DNA of 12,435 nt from Bacteroidales bacterium UBA1195 (GCA_002309855.1 DBYD01000023.1:7955-20389), one strand, 5' to 3'. Positions 1-7,091 are shown, counted from the first letter of the stretch. Notes: generated by a model from the sequence alone, not told the origin. Made by a program: numbers and translations.

Positions 1-1211
1 TCGTAGGCGTTGCGGTTGGCGAACTCCGAGGCGGAGAGCTTCAGCAGCGGCGTCAGCATGTCGGCACTGCGCTGCGCCCACTTGTAGGCGGTTCGCTCCT
101 CCGGTGTCATCGGCCTGCCAAGATCCTCGTATCCTTTGCACAAATCCACCATGCGGGCGGTCTCGTACAGCAGAGTGCGGGTGGCGTCAGTGCGGGCGCG
201 CATGGCCAGCAGCAGGTCACGCACAGCCGGGAAGGCGGCAATGGCCTGGCCGAACTGCTCGCGCTCAGCCGCATAGCGTTCAGCCTCGCGGCAGGCCGCC
301 TCGGAAAGGCCGACCGACTGCGAACCGACACCAAGCCGCGCATCATTCATAAGTGTCATCACATATTTGATGAGCCCGAAACGGCGTTCCCCGATGATAT
401 GGGCGGGTGCGTTGGTGAAGACCAGCTCAGCCGTTGGGGAGCCTTTGATGCCCATCTTGTTTTCAAGACGCCGGACTGTCAGGCCGCCATCCTGCTTGTC
501 GAACAGGAAATAGGAAAGGCCGCGGCCGTCCGTTGTGCCCTCCTCGGAGCGTGCCAGCACAAGATGAAGGTCGGCTCCGCCGTTGGTTATGAAGCGCTTT
601 ACACCATTGAGCCGCCAGCATCCGGCAGACTCGTCATAGGTGGCCTTCAGCCTTACAGCCTGCAGGTCGCTGCCTGCATCCGGCTCGGTCAGGTCCATTG
701 AGCAGGTCGCACCTTCGTAGATTCGGGGCAGGAATTTGTCCTTAATGGCCTCGTCGGCAAAGGCGCGAACAGTCTCCGCACAATCCTGAAGGCTCCAGAT
801 GGTGGAGAATCCGGTATCGGCGCGGGAGATGATTTCCGTAGTCATGATAAATGGGACGTATGGGAAATTCAGCCCGTGATAGCGGCGCGGCATTGAGATG
901 CCCATCAGGCCGGCCTTGGTCAGCGTCTCATAATTCCGCTGTGTGCCTTCGGCATAGACCACACGGTTATCCTCAATATGCGGCCCCTCATGGTCAACCT
1001 CCTCCGCATTCGGCGCGACCACATCACCTGCAATCTCCCCGACAAGCGAGAGGATGCGGTCGTAGTTTTCAACCGCCTCCGCGGCATCGGCCGGTGCGTC
1101 AGGATATTGCCCGTGCTCGGCAAAATCACGCTCCTTCATCGCCGCAATGCGGCCCATTTCCGGATGCGTCAGATAAAACTTGAGACTTTCGTTATCGTTA
1201 TAGAAATTCAT
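1..1211 (-). CDS. Acyl-CoA dehydrogenase, long type (C-terminal part beyond window)
   Basis: FAD-dependent acyl-CoA dehydrogenase, which oxidises acyl thioesters at the alpha-beta bond or reduces enoyl thioesters when driven by reduced ETF. Residues 1-403 are in the window and the frame is open to the left edge. The N-terminal helical domain covers about 1-165. The beta domain carries LTEPDAGSDL (174-183) and NGVKRFITNGG (202-212), which fit the flavin and substrate site of the family. KMGIKGSPTAEL (252-263) precedes the C-terminal helical domain. The roughly 80-residue N-terminal lead-in and the insert near 355-372 fit the 550-600-residue branch rather than the 380-residue short-chain enzymes. 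The catalytic glutamate of this branch would lie past the edge, so activity cannot be judged. The ATG lies 11 bases after the etfA stop, so it is surely cotranscribed with etfBA, its likely electron partner. Substrate, and whether it is CoA- or ACP-bound, is unknown. Confidence 0.93.
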   Translation of the reverse strand, partial: MNFYNDNESLKFYLTHPEMGRIAAMKERDFAEHGQYPDAPADAAEAVENYDRILSLVGEIAGDVVAPNAEEVDHEGPHIEDNRVVYAEGTQRNYETLTKAGLMGISMPRRYHGLNFPYVPFIMTTEIISRADTGFSTIWSLQDCAETVRAFADEAIKDKFLPRIYEGATCSMDLTEPDAGSDLQAVRLKATYDESAGCWRLNGVKRFITNGGADLHLVLARSEEGTTDGRGLSYFLFDKQDGGLTVRRLENKMGIKGSPTAELVFTNAPAHIIGERRFGLIKYVMTLMNDARLGVGSQSVGLSEAACREAERYAAEREQFGQAIAAFPAVRDLLLAMRARTDATRTLLYETARMVDLCKGYEDLGRPMTPEERTAYKWAQRSADMLTPLLKLSASEFANRNAY

Positions 1212-1222
1212 GTCGCTCGTAA

Positions 1223-2239
1223 TTATTTTTTGTTTTTGTTGTAACAGGCAATCAGTTGCGGAACCACCTTGCAGGCGTCCCCGATGATGGTGTAGTCGGC
1301 GATGGCGTTGATGGGCGCATCCGGATCGGTGTTGATGGAGATTATCTTGCCCGACTGGTCCATGCCGGCACGGTGCTGCACCGCACCGGAAATGCCGCAG
1401 GCAATATATAGCTTGGGACGGACAGTCACACCTGTCTGCCCGATCTGGCGTTCGCCCTCGGCAAAACCTGCATCCACGGCGGCACGGGTTGCCCCCACCT
1501 CACCGCCAAGCGCCTGGGCCAGCTGGTGCAGCATCCCGAAATTCTCGCGGCTACCCATGCCATATCCGCCCGACACTATGATTGAGGCGTTCTTGATATT
1601 GATTTTCCGCTGCTCTATCTCACGTGCGACAATGCGAACGGCCTCATCCTCCTTTTTCAGGTAGCGGCCTGCATCCAACGTGACGCACTCCCCTTTGTAG
1701 CCGGAGTCTTTCAGCTCCTTTTTCATCACCCCCTCACGGACTGTCGCCATCTGCGGGCGCGTCTCCGGATTGACAATTGTTGCTATGATGTTGCCGCCGA
1801 AGGCGGGACGGATCTGATAAAGGATATTCTGATAGGATTTGCCCTTTGCCTTGTCCTCATAGTCGCCGATTTCCAAGGAGGTGCAGTCGGCGGTCAGGCC
1901 GCAGCGCAGTCTGGATGCGATGCGCGGCGCAAGGTCACGCCCCACGCAGGTGGCGCCCATCAGCACGATTTCCGGTTTGCGCTCCCGAATCACCTCTGAA
2001 AGAAGGGCGAAATGCGGCAGGGTGCGGTAAGGGGACAACCGTGGGTCATCCGCCTTTAGCACCACGTCCACACCGTAAGGATACAATTGTTTTTCAATAC
2101 CATTCAACGATTCACCGCAAACCAGCGCCTCCAGGCGGCTTCCCAACCGGTCGGCAAGCTGGCGGCCTTTGGTGCAGAGTTCAAGACTCACATCCGCGAT
2201 TTGCGCGTTTTCTGTAAGCTCACAATATATTAAAACCAT
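1223..2239 (-). CDS. etfA: Electron transfer flavoprotein, alpha subunit
   Basis: FAD-binding large subunit of the soluble ETF heterodimer, which carries electrons to or from acyl-CoA dehydrogenases. It has 338 residues from the ATG chosen here; a GTG nine bases upstream (2248) would add three residues and leave a 10-base gap to etfB. The C-terminal FAD domain is clear: RQIGQTG (264-270), then PKLYIACGISGAVQH (275-289) and SINTDPDAPI (301-310), which matches the ETF-alpha signature. SGGYGMGS (223-230) is the other FAD-contact loop. The N-terminal part (1-200) is the usual nucleotide-binding-like fold. It sits between etfB and the acyl-CoA dehydrogenase gene with short gaps, so the three form one unit. 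The sequence looks closer to the clostridial, possibly bifurcating, ETF type than to the mitochondrial beta-oxidation type; this is judged by eye only. Confidence 0.96.
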   Translation of the reverse strand: MVLIYCELTENAQIADVSLELCTKGRQLADRLGSRLEALVCGESLNGIEKQLYPYGVDVVLKADDPRLSPYRTLPHFALLSEVIRERKPEIVLMGATCVGRDLAPRIASRLRCGLTADCTSLEIGDYEDKAKGKSYQNILYQIRPAFGGNIIATIVNPETRPQMATVREGVMKKELKDSGYKGECVTLDAGRYLKKEDEAVRIVAREIEQRKINIKNASIIVSGGYGMGSRENFGMLHQLAQALGGEVGATRAAVDAGFAEGERQIGQTGVTVRPKLYIACGISGAVQHRAGMDQSGKIISINTDPDAPINAIADYTIIGDACKVVPQLIACYNKNKK

Positions 2240-2258
2240 GTTTTTCACTCTTTAGTTA

Positions 2259-3062
2259 TTAACCGATGATGTGGTCTTCCATCAGCGAAACCACAAGTTC
2301 CCCGATGGCCGCATCGCTGTTTTCAATCCGTACCCCCTCCTTGTGCGCCAGCACGACATTGTCGATTTTCTTGACTTTTGTCGGGGAGCCTTTGAGTCCC
2401 AATCTCTCCATTTCAGGTGAGATGGCATCCGCATTCCAGATTTCAGGCTGCGTTTTGGCATATTGCAGCAGACGGTGCGCATGCGGGTAGCGGCAGTCGG
2501 GAGCGGAAGCAGTCACGGTGACAAGCAGCGGAAGCGTCGCCTCCACGGTCTCCACCCCGTTGTCCAGACGACGGGTCAGCGTGATGGTGTCATCCTTGAG
2601 CGACAACAGGCGTTCCGCATAGGTCACCTGCGGCAAGTCAAGCTTCTCCGCAACCTGCGGCCCCACCTGGGCGGTATCACCGTCAATGGCCTGGCGTCCG
2701 CCGAATATCAGATCATAATGTCCGGTTTTCCTGATGGCACAGGCAAGCGCGTATGATGTGGCCAGCGTATCGGAGCCGGCAAAGCGGATATCCGAGACAA
2801 TGATACCGTTGTCCGCGCCGCGTGAAAGCGCATCACGGATAATTGAGGCGGCACGTTCCGGCCCCATAGTCAGGACAGTGACCCTGCTTTCAGGATACTT
2901 GTCCTTAACCTGAAGTGCCATTTCCAGAGCCTTCAAATCCTCCGGGTTGAATATGGCAGGCAGCGCCGCCCTGTTGACGGTGCCGTCCGCATTCATCGCA
3001 TCAGGCCCCACATTCTGAGTGTCCGGAACCTGTTTGATCAATACGACAATCTTATAACTCAT
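2259..3062 (-). CDS. etfB: Electron transfer flavoprotein, beta subunit
   Basis: Small subunit of ETF, 267 residues, which is normal for the family. The protein opens with MSYKIVVLIKQVPDT, the standard ETF-beta N-terminus, so the ATG at 3062 is preferred over the in-frame extension starting at 3131, which adds 23 unrelated residues. SDTLATSYALACAIR (97-111) and GGRQAIDGDTAQVGPQ (121-136) form the nucleotide-binding region. In beta-oxidation ETFs the second motif reads more like GKQAIDDDCNQTG. The GDTAQVGPQ form is the one I recall from clostridial and FixA-like ETFs, which can use NADH and bifurcate electrons. The C-terminal GLKGSPTKVKKI (222-233) is the arm that docks on the alpha subunit. 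It is the first gene of etfB-etfA-dehydrogenase. An intrinsic terminator lies upstream, between it and acpP, and no convincing promoter was found in the 84 bases between that terminator and the start. Confidence 0.96.
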   Translation of the reverse strand: MSYKIVVLIKQVPDTQNVGPDAMNADGTVNRAALPAIFNPEDLKALEMALQVKDKYPESRVTVLTMGPERAASIIRDALSRGADNGIIVSDIRFAGSDTLATSYALACAIRKTGHYDLIFGGRQAIDGDTAQVGPQVAEKLDLPQVTYAERLLSLKDDTITLTRRLDNGVETVEATLPLLVTVTASAPDCRYPHAHRLLQYAKTQPEIWNADAISPEMERLGLKGSPTKVKKIDNVVLAHKEGVRIENSDAAIGELVVSLMEDHIIG

Positions 3063-3145
3063 AAAAAAATATGTAATCGTGACAGGAGCAGCAACCGCCC
3101 GCGGACAAATCCCGCTACGGCTCCGCCCCATTTTTCTGAATTCAA

Positions 3146-3185
3146 ATAAAAAGGCAGCGCGGCATGATTAGGCACACGCTGCCTT
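3146..3185 (-). terminator. Rho-independent terminator after acpP
   Basis: On the minus strand a perfect 9-bp stem (AAGGCAGCG, 3185-3177, with CGCTGCCTT, 3159-3151) encloses a 17-base loop. It runs into a T-rich tract reading TTTTTATTT from 3152 down. It begins 9 bases after the acpP stop codon. It should end most transcripts of the fabH-acpP operon before etfB, with some readthrough possible. Confidence 0.85.
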
Positions 3186-3193
3186 ACAGGTCA

Positions 3194-3430
3194 TTATTTC
3201 ATGTTTTTTTCCAAATAACCGACCACGTCGCCAACGGTCTTCATCTTCTCCATTTCGGAATCCGGAATTTCGAGGGAAAACTCGTTTTCGAACAGCATCA
3301 CAAGCTCGGCCACGTCGAGGGAATCGGCTCCCAAATCCTTGATGAAGTCGCTTTCCATGGTGACGGAATCTTCAGTAACGCCCAATTTTCCAGCGATTAC
3401 ACGCTGCACTCTTGTTAAAATCGTTTCCAT
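3194..3430 (-). CDS. acpP: Acyl carrier protein
   Basis: Small acidic carrier protein, 78 residues, which holds the growing acyl chain on a phosphopantetheine arm. The modification site is Ser37 in GADSLDVAELVMLFE (34-48), the classic helix-II motif. The N-terminus METILTRVQRVIAGKLGV and the C-terminal VGDVVGYLEKN (66-76) are typical of fatty-acid-synthase ACPs rather than of carrier domains from peptide synthetases. It is the last gene of the fabH-fabF-fabZ-fabG-acpP run. A 62-base AT-rich gap separates it from fabG, the largest gap inside the operon, so it may have extra expression of its own, but I see no good TAnnTTTG box there. A strong terminator follows. No holo-ACP synthase is in the window. 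Confidence 0.97.
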   Translation of the reverse strand: METILTRVQRVIAGKLGVTEDSVTMESDFIKDLGADSLDVAELVMLFENEFSLEIPDSEMEKMKTVGDVVGYLEKNMK

Positions 3431-3492
3431 AAAATACCTTTATTAATTAAGTTTTTTATTCTAATTTCTTATATTCTTTCTTACATATTTGA

Positions 3493-4239
3493 CTACAATG
3501 CAAGGCCGCCGTCACAGCAGATGACCTGTCCGGTAATATATTCGGAAAGGTCGGAGGCGAGGAACAGCGCAAGTTTGGCCACATCATCCGGAGTGCCCGG
3601 ACGACGAAGCGGAATCTCCTGTTTCCAGTGCTCTATCACCTCCTCGGAGAGCTGTTTGGTCATGGCCGTCTCGATGAATCCCGGCGCAATGGCGTTGCTA
3701 CGGATGTTGCGGCTGCCCAGTTCCTTTGCGACGGATTTGGTGAATCCGATTATACCGGCCTTGGAGGCGGCATAGTTGGCCTGCCCCGCATTGCCGTTCA
3801 CCCCGACTATGGAGGCCATGTTGATGATTGAGCCGCTCCGCTGCCGCATCATGACTGACGAAAACACCTTGGTGTAGTTGAACACGGAGGTCAGGTTCAG
3901 GCGGATGACCCGATCCCAATCCTCGGCTGTCATACGCAGCAGAAGCATGTCGCGGGTAATGCCGGCATTATTGACCAGCACATCAAGCCGTCCGAACTTT
4001 TCGGTGACAGCGTTGCAGACCTCCTTGGTCTGCTCAAGAGAGGAGGCGTCTGCTGCAAAAAAGGCGGCACGGACACCCTTGGCCTCAAGCTCCGCCATAA
4101 GTCCATGAGAACGTTCGTCCTCCCTGATATCTGTAAAAATGACATCGGCACCGTTTTCGGCAAACTTCAGGGCTATGCTCCGTCCGATACCCTGTGCGGC
4201 ACCGGTCACCAAAGCCACTTTCTGATCCAATAGTTTCAT
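3493..4239 (-). CDS. fabG: 3-oxoacyl-ACP reductase (short-chain dehydrogenase)
   Basis: Reduces 3-oxoacyl-ACP to 3-hydroxyacyl-ACP, the second step of each elongation cycle. It has 248 residues and is full length. It is a classical SDR: cofactor loop TGAAQGIG (12-19), NNAG (90-93), and catalytic tetrad Asn115, Ser143, Tyr156 and Lys160 (YAASK). The PGFIETAMT segment and C-terminal GQVICCDGGLAL are FabG-like. The second beta strand ends in Asp37 (VIFTDIRED). An acid there usually binds the adenosine ribose hydroxyls and favours NADH, whereas E. coli FabG has no acid at that place and uses NADPH. Similar sequences occur in other Bacteroidales FabG proteins as far as I recall, so this may be a lineage trait. 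The ATG lies 9 bases after the fabZ stop. Confidence 0.95.
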   Translation of the reverse strand: MKLLDQKVALVTGAAQGIGRSIALKFAENGADVIFTDIREDERSHGLMAELEAKGVRAAFFAADASSLEQTKEVCNAVTEKFGRLDVLVNNAGITRDMLLLRMTAEDWDRVIRLNLTSVFNYTKVFSSVMMRQRSGSIINMASIVGVNGNAGQANYAASKAGIIGFTKSVAKELGSRNIRSNAIAPGFIETAMTKQLSEEVIEHWKQEIPLRRPGTPDDVAKLALFLASDLSEYITGQVICCDGGLAL

Positions 4240-4248
4240 ATTCTATGC

Positions 4249-4680
4249 TTATTTGTTTAAAAACACTTCGTTGGGAACCAGAGCGAAAGTCATTTCCGCA
4301 CGGGCGCACAACTCGCCCCCGACGCTGGCCTCCGCCGCGACAAAAAACGACTTCAACTTCTTCTGGATAATTTTGGCCTTCACCTCCAGCAGGTCGCCGG
4401 GTTCCACCGAACGCTTGAACTTGACATGGTCCAGCCCGCGGTACAGCGGAGTGTGGCCGTACAGATCCTCCTTCATCAGGATGCAGCTCATCTGCGCCAT
4501 GATTTCACACAGGATGACACCCGGAACAATCGGCCTTTCAGGGAAATGTCCCTTCAGGAAAAACTCATCCCCGGTCACCTTATATTTTCCGTAGGCGACA
4601 TCGTCAATCTTAACGACCTCGTCCACCAGCAGCATCGGCTCGCGATGCGGCAGCACTGTTTTGATTTCTTCTCTGTCCAT
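4249..4680 (-). CDS. fabZ: 3-hydroxyacyl-ACP dehydratase
   Basis: Removes water from 3-hydroxyacyl-ACP to give trans-2-enoyl-ACP. It has 143 residues and a single hot-dog fold. The signature LPHREPMLLVDEV (10-22) opens the protein. The active-site His45 lies in FLKGHFPERPIVPG (41-54), and Glu59 in VILCEIMAQ provides the partner acid. An acid at this position is shared by FabZ and FabA, so the call as FabZ rests on overall sequence and the absence of FabA features. DHVKFKRSVEPGD (84-96) is the usual second conserved block. The ATG lies 15 bases after the fabF stop, and the stop is 9 bases before fabG. Its enoyl product is the one for which no dedicated reductase is encoded in this cluster. Confidence 0.93.
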   Translation of the reverse strand: MDREEIKTVLPHREPMLLVDEVVKIDDVAYGKYKVTGDEFFLKGHFPERPIVPGVILCEIMAQMSCILMKEDLYGHTPLYRGLDHVKFKRSVEPGDLLEVKAKIIQKKLKSFFVAAEASVGGELCARAEMTFALVPNEVFLNK

Positions 4681-4695
4681 AACAATTTGCTGTTT

Positions 4696-5928
4696 TTATT
4701 TTACCGGACGCAACACCACACAGGCGTTCTGCCCGCCGAATCCGAACGAATTTGATATCACGATGTCGGCCTGAACCTCACGCGCCTGGTTGGGAATGTA
4801 GTCGAGATCGCATTCCGGGTCAGGCTCGTCCAGATGTATGGTCGGAGGCAGCAGTCCGTTTGTCAGCGAAAGCACACTGGCAACCATCTCCAGTCCGCCT
4901 GCGGCTCCGAGACAATGCCCCAGCATAGATTTGTTGGAGCTTATCATCGCCTTGCGCGCGCCGCTCTCGCCCAACGCCTGCTTTATCACCAGAGTCTCCG
5001 TCTTGTCGTTCAGCGGAGTGCCGGTGCCGTGCGCATTGACATAAAGCTGCTCGGAACCGTTGAAACCGGCCTCCTTCAAGGCGTTGGTCATGGCTATGGC
5101 CGCAGACTTGCCGTCAGCACGCGGAGCTGTATAATGGAAAGCGTCGCAGGTGTTGCCGAATCCGCAGACCTCGGCATAGATGTGCGCACCGCGCTTTTTT
5201 GCATGTTCATATTCCTCAAGCACCACGATGCCGGCACCCTCACCCATCACAAATCCCTGACGGCGCTTGTCAAATGGCAGGGAGGCCGCCATCGGATCGG
5301 TTGAGAGGGACAAGGCCCTGCTGTTGGCGAAACCGGCCATTGCTATCGGTGTGATTGCCGCCTCGGCACCGCCGGTCAGGATGGCGTCGGCATATCCGTG
5401 CATGATAGTCCGGTAAGCCTCCCCGATGGAGTGGGTTCCGGTGGCGCAAGCCGTCACGATGGGCAGGCAGGGCCCCTCAGCATGGTACAATATGGCGATG
5501 TTTCCGGCTGCAATGTTCGAAATCATCATCGGCACAAAGAGCGGTGAAATCTGGGAAGGTCCCTTTTCAACCAGTTTGGTGTGCTCGTTGTGGAAGGTCT
5601 GGATGCCGCCAGTCCCGGAACCGACATAGACACCGAAAAGCTCCGGCTCAACCTCCAGCGCACTGTCCTTCATGGCCTGGGAGGCTGCCGCCATGGCAAA
5701 CTGCGCGTACCGGTCGGCACGACGCATCATGTTGCGGTCCACGTCGAAATCTTCAGGATGGAAATCGGTGATTTCCGCAGCGACAGAGACCTTCTGCCCC
5801 TCTGTAGGGATATTCTGGACAGGCTTGATGGCACAGGCTCCCTGTGACAGGTGCTCCCAGAAAACCGGCACACTGTGTCCGAGGGAGGAGACAACACCCA
5901 ATCCTGTAACAACTACTCTCTTATTCAT
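4696..5928 (-). CDS. fabF: 3-oxoacyl-ACP synthase II (chain-elongating ketosynthase)
   Basis: Decarboxylating Claisen condensation of malonyl-ACP with acyl-ACP, extending the chain by two carbons. It has 410 residues from the ATG opening MNKRVVVTGLGVVSSLG, the family N-terminus. A GTG at 5970 would add 14 residues and overlap fabH, and is not favoured. The catalytic triad is complete: Cys161 (VTACATGTHS), His300 (NAHGTGTPLNDKTE) and His338 (NKSMLGHCLGAAGG). FGFGGQNACVV near the C-terminus (395-405) is the closing glycine-rich loop. The NDKTE version of the first histidine motif resembles Gram-positive FabF (B. subtilis NDKYE) more than E. coli FabF (GDKAE). This is from memory and not a tree. 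It lies 29 bases after fabH. All active-site residues are present, so it is a working condensing enzyme and not a chain-length factor. Confidence 0.95.
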   Translation of the reverse strand: MNKRVVVTGLGVVSSLGHSVPVFWEHLSQGACAIKPVQNIPTEGQKVSVAAEITDFHPEDFDVDRNMMRRADRYAQFAMAAASQAMKDSALEVEPELFGVYVGSGTGGIQTFHNEHTKLVEKGPSQISPLFVPMMISNIAAGNIAILYHAEGPCLPIVTACATGTHSIGEAYRTIMHGYADAILTGGAEAAITPIAMAGFANSRALSLSTDPMAASLPFDKRRQGFVMGEGAGIVVLEEYEHAKKRGAHIYAEVCGFGNTCDAFHYTAPRADGKSAAIAMTNALKEAGFNGSEQLYVNAHGTGTPLNDKTETLVIKQALGESGARKAMISSNKSMLGHCLGAAGGLEMVASVLSLTNGLLPPTIHLDEPDPECDLDYIPNQAREVQADIVISNSFGFGGQNACVVLRPVK

Positions 5929-5957
5929 CAAATCAGTATTAATCAAATTGAAACTAA

Positions 5958-6911
5958 CTATTTGCCCCACTCAAGGATACACACCGCGGAGACAAATCCG
6001 GCACCGAAGGCGCTCATGAGCAGAGTGTCGCCCTTATGGATTTTTCCTGCAGCCAGCATCTCGTCCAGCAGAATGGGGATGCTTGCCGATGAGGTGTTTC
6101 CGTAATTCTCGATATTTGTGGGGAATTTTTCTTCCGGTTCGTCCAAAAGGGTACGGATGCTTTCAATAATGCGCTTGTTGGCCTGGTGCATCAGGTAGTA
6201 GGTGATGTCGGACGGCTTCATGCCGGCCTTTTCCAACACCGTCCTGATGTCCTTCGTGGACTGGGAGACCGCCATGCGGAAAAGTTCGCGCCCGCGCATG
6301 ACAAGAGGCTGCCCCTCCTTACGGTTCCGCTCATACGGCGTCTCCTCCATGCAGCGTTCGTAATAGAGCACATCCTTACTGGAGATCATGCTCAGATGCA
6401 CAGCCTTGAAACCTTCACCGGAATCCACGACAACCGCACCGGCCCCGTCAGCGAACAGTATACTTGTGTCACGCTCCTTCCAATTGCAGTATTTGCTCGG
6501 CTCCTCCGCACAGACGATAAGTATGTGTTTGGCGCGTCCGGCCTGTATCATGCTGTCGGCAAGCATAAGTGCGTTGACAAAACCTGCACAGGCCACGTTG
6601 ATGTCCAGTCCGGCGCAGGTGGCACCGATCTTTTCCTGCAGTATGCAGTTCATGCCTGGGGTGATGTAGCGGTTGGCCACATTGGAGCAGATGATGAAGT
6701 CCAACTGGTCTGCTGCCACCCCGGAGGATTTTATGGCCTTTTTTGCAGCCTCCTCGGCCAAATCATACAATGTTTCCGTGGAGAGAAGCCTGCGCGCCTT
6801 GATTCCAGTGCGCTCGGTAATCCATTCGTCGCTTGTGTCCAAAAAGGTGGCCAACTCGTCATTGGAGACACTCAATGAAGGCAATGCGCTTCCTGTACCT
6901 ATTATTCTCAT
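5958..6911 (-). CDS. fabH: 3-oxoacyl-ACP synthase III (initiating ketosynthase)
   Basis: Starts fatty-acid synthesis by condensing an acyl-CoA primer with malonyl-ACP. It has 317 residues. The Cys-His-Asn triad is intact: Cys108 in LDINVACAGFVNAL (102-115), His242 in LMHQANKRIIESI (240-252) and Asn272 in YGNTSSASIPILL (270-282). SDEWITERTGIKARR (27-41) is the FabH N-terminal block, and GAGFVSAVCILEWG (303-316) closes the fold. It is the first gene of the operon, about 95 bases downstream of a likely promoter. The primer (acetyl, propionyl or branched) cannot be read from sequence by eye. Branched-chain iso fatty acids are common in Bacteroidales, so isovaleryl-CoA or 2-methylbutyryl-CoA is a reasonable guess. 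The ATG at 6911 is the only start that gives the family N-terminus, MRIIGTGSALP. Confidence 0.95.
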   Translation of the reverse strand: MRIIGTGSALPSLSVSNDELATFLDTSDEWITERTGIKARRLLSTETLYDLAEEAAKKAIKSSGVAADQLDFIICSNVANRYITPGMNCILQEKIGATCAGLDINVACAGFVNALMLADSMIQAGRAKHILIVCAEEPSKYCNWKERDTSILFADGAGAVVVDSGEGFKAVHLSMISSKDVLYYERCMEETPYERNRKEGQPLVMRGRELFRMAVSQSTKDIRTVLEKAGMKPSDITYYLMHQANKRIIESIRTLLDEPEEKFPTNIENYGNTSSASIPILLDEMLAAGKIHKGDTLLMSAFGAGFVSAVCILEWGK

Positions 6912-6944
6912 ATATAATATACATTTTAATAATTAAGTTTCACC

Positions 6945-6985
6945 TGCCGCATTCCCCTATTCAGACAGAATAACGGCAGATGCCG
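6945..6985 (-). promoter_or_regulatory. Structured 5' leader of fabH with competing hairpins
   Basis: Three short complementary arms lie in the untranslated leader: GCGGC (near 6986-6975), GCCG (6984-6974 area) and CGGCA (6949-6945). On the transcript the first two can form a tight hairpin with loop ATCT. Alternatively TGCCG at 6978-6974 can pair with CGGCA at 6949-6945 around an inner TATTC/GAATA stem. The two pairings exclude each other. This could be an attenuator or translation switch, or chance in a short stretch. Confidence 0.25.
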
Positions 6986-7006
6986 CTTTAGTTTTAAAAA
7001 AGCGTG

Positions 7007-7040
7007 CAAAAGTACAACTTTTCCCAATACGTTCCTCCAA
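7007..7040 (-). promoter_or_regulatory. Likely Bacteroides-type promoter for fabHFZG-acpP
   Basis: On the minus strand TACTTTTG (7014-7007) matches the -7 consensus TAnnTTTG and is followed by CA, as often seen. A weak -33 candidate, TTGG (7040-7037), lies 22 bases upstream, against TTTG at 19-21 bases in the consensus. Transcription would start near 7000, leaving a leader of about 90 bases before the fabH ATG. It lies just downstream of the mntP stop. Confidence 0.55.
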
Positions 7041-7068
7041 TTTTACCCAAAATTTGCATGTCCAAACA

Positions 7069-7091
7069 GACAGCACACACTGTGACAGCAC
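7069..7091. repeat. Two direct copies of GACAGCAC
   Basis: An 8-base direct repeat at 7069-7076 and 7084-7091, starts 15 bases apart, lies between the mntP stop and the fabH promoter. Its position, about 55-80 bases upstream of the -7 box, and its spacing of about one and a half helical turns would allow a regulator site, but two short copies can arise by chance. Confidence 0.25.

Noticed and set aside
3063..3131. N-terminal extension of etfB by 23 residues
   Set aside because: The extra residues match nothing in ETF-beta, while MSYKIVVLIKQVPDT is the family start.
3431..3492. Separate promoter for acpP in the AT-rich gap after fabG
   Set aside because: No TAnnTTTG box with a spaced TTTG was found. 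The stretch AATTAAGTTT (3445-3454) also occurs before fabH (6931-6940), but this fits AT-rich leader sequence in general.
5929..5970. GTG start for fabF inside the end of fabH
   Set aside because: The ATG at 5928 gives the standard ketosynthase N-terminus, and the extension is unrelated.
6186..6878. A 230-codon plus-strand frame opposite fabH
   Set aside because: fabH has its full catalytic triad on the other strand; the antisense product is histidine-rich and shows no recognisable domain.
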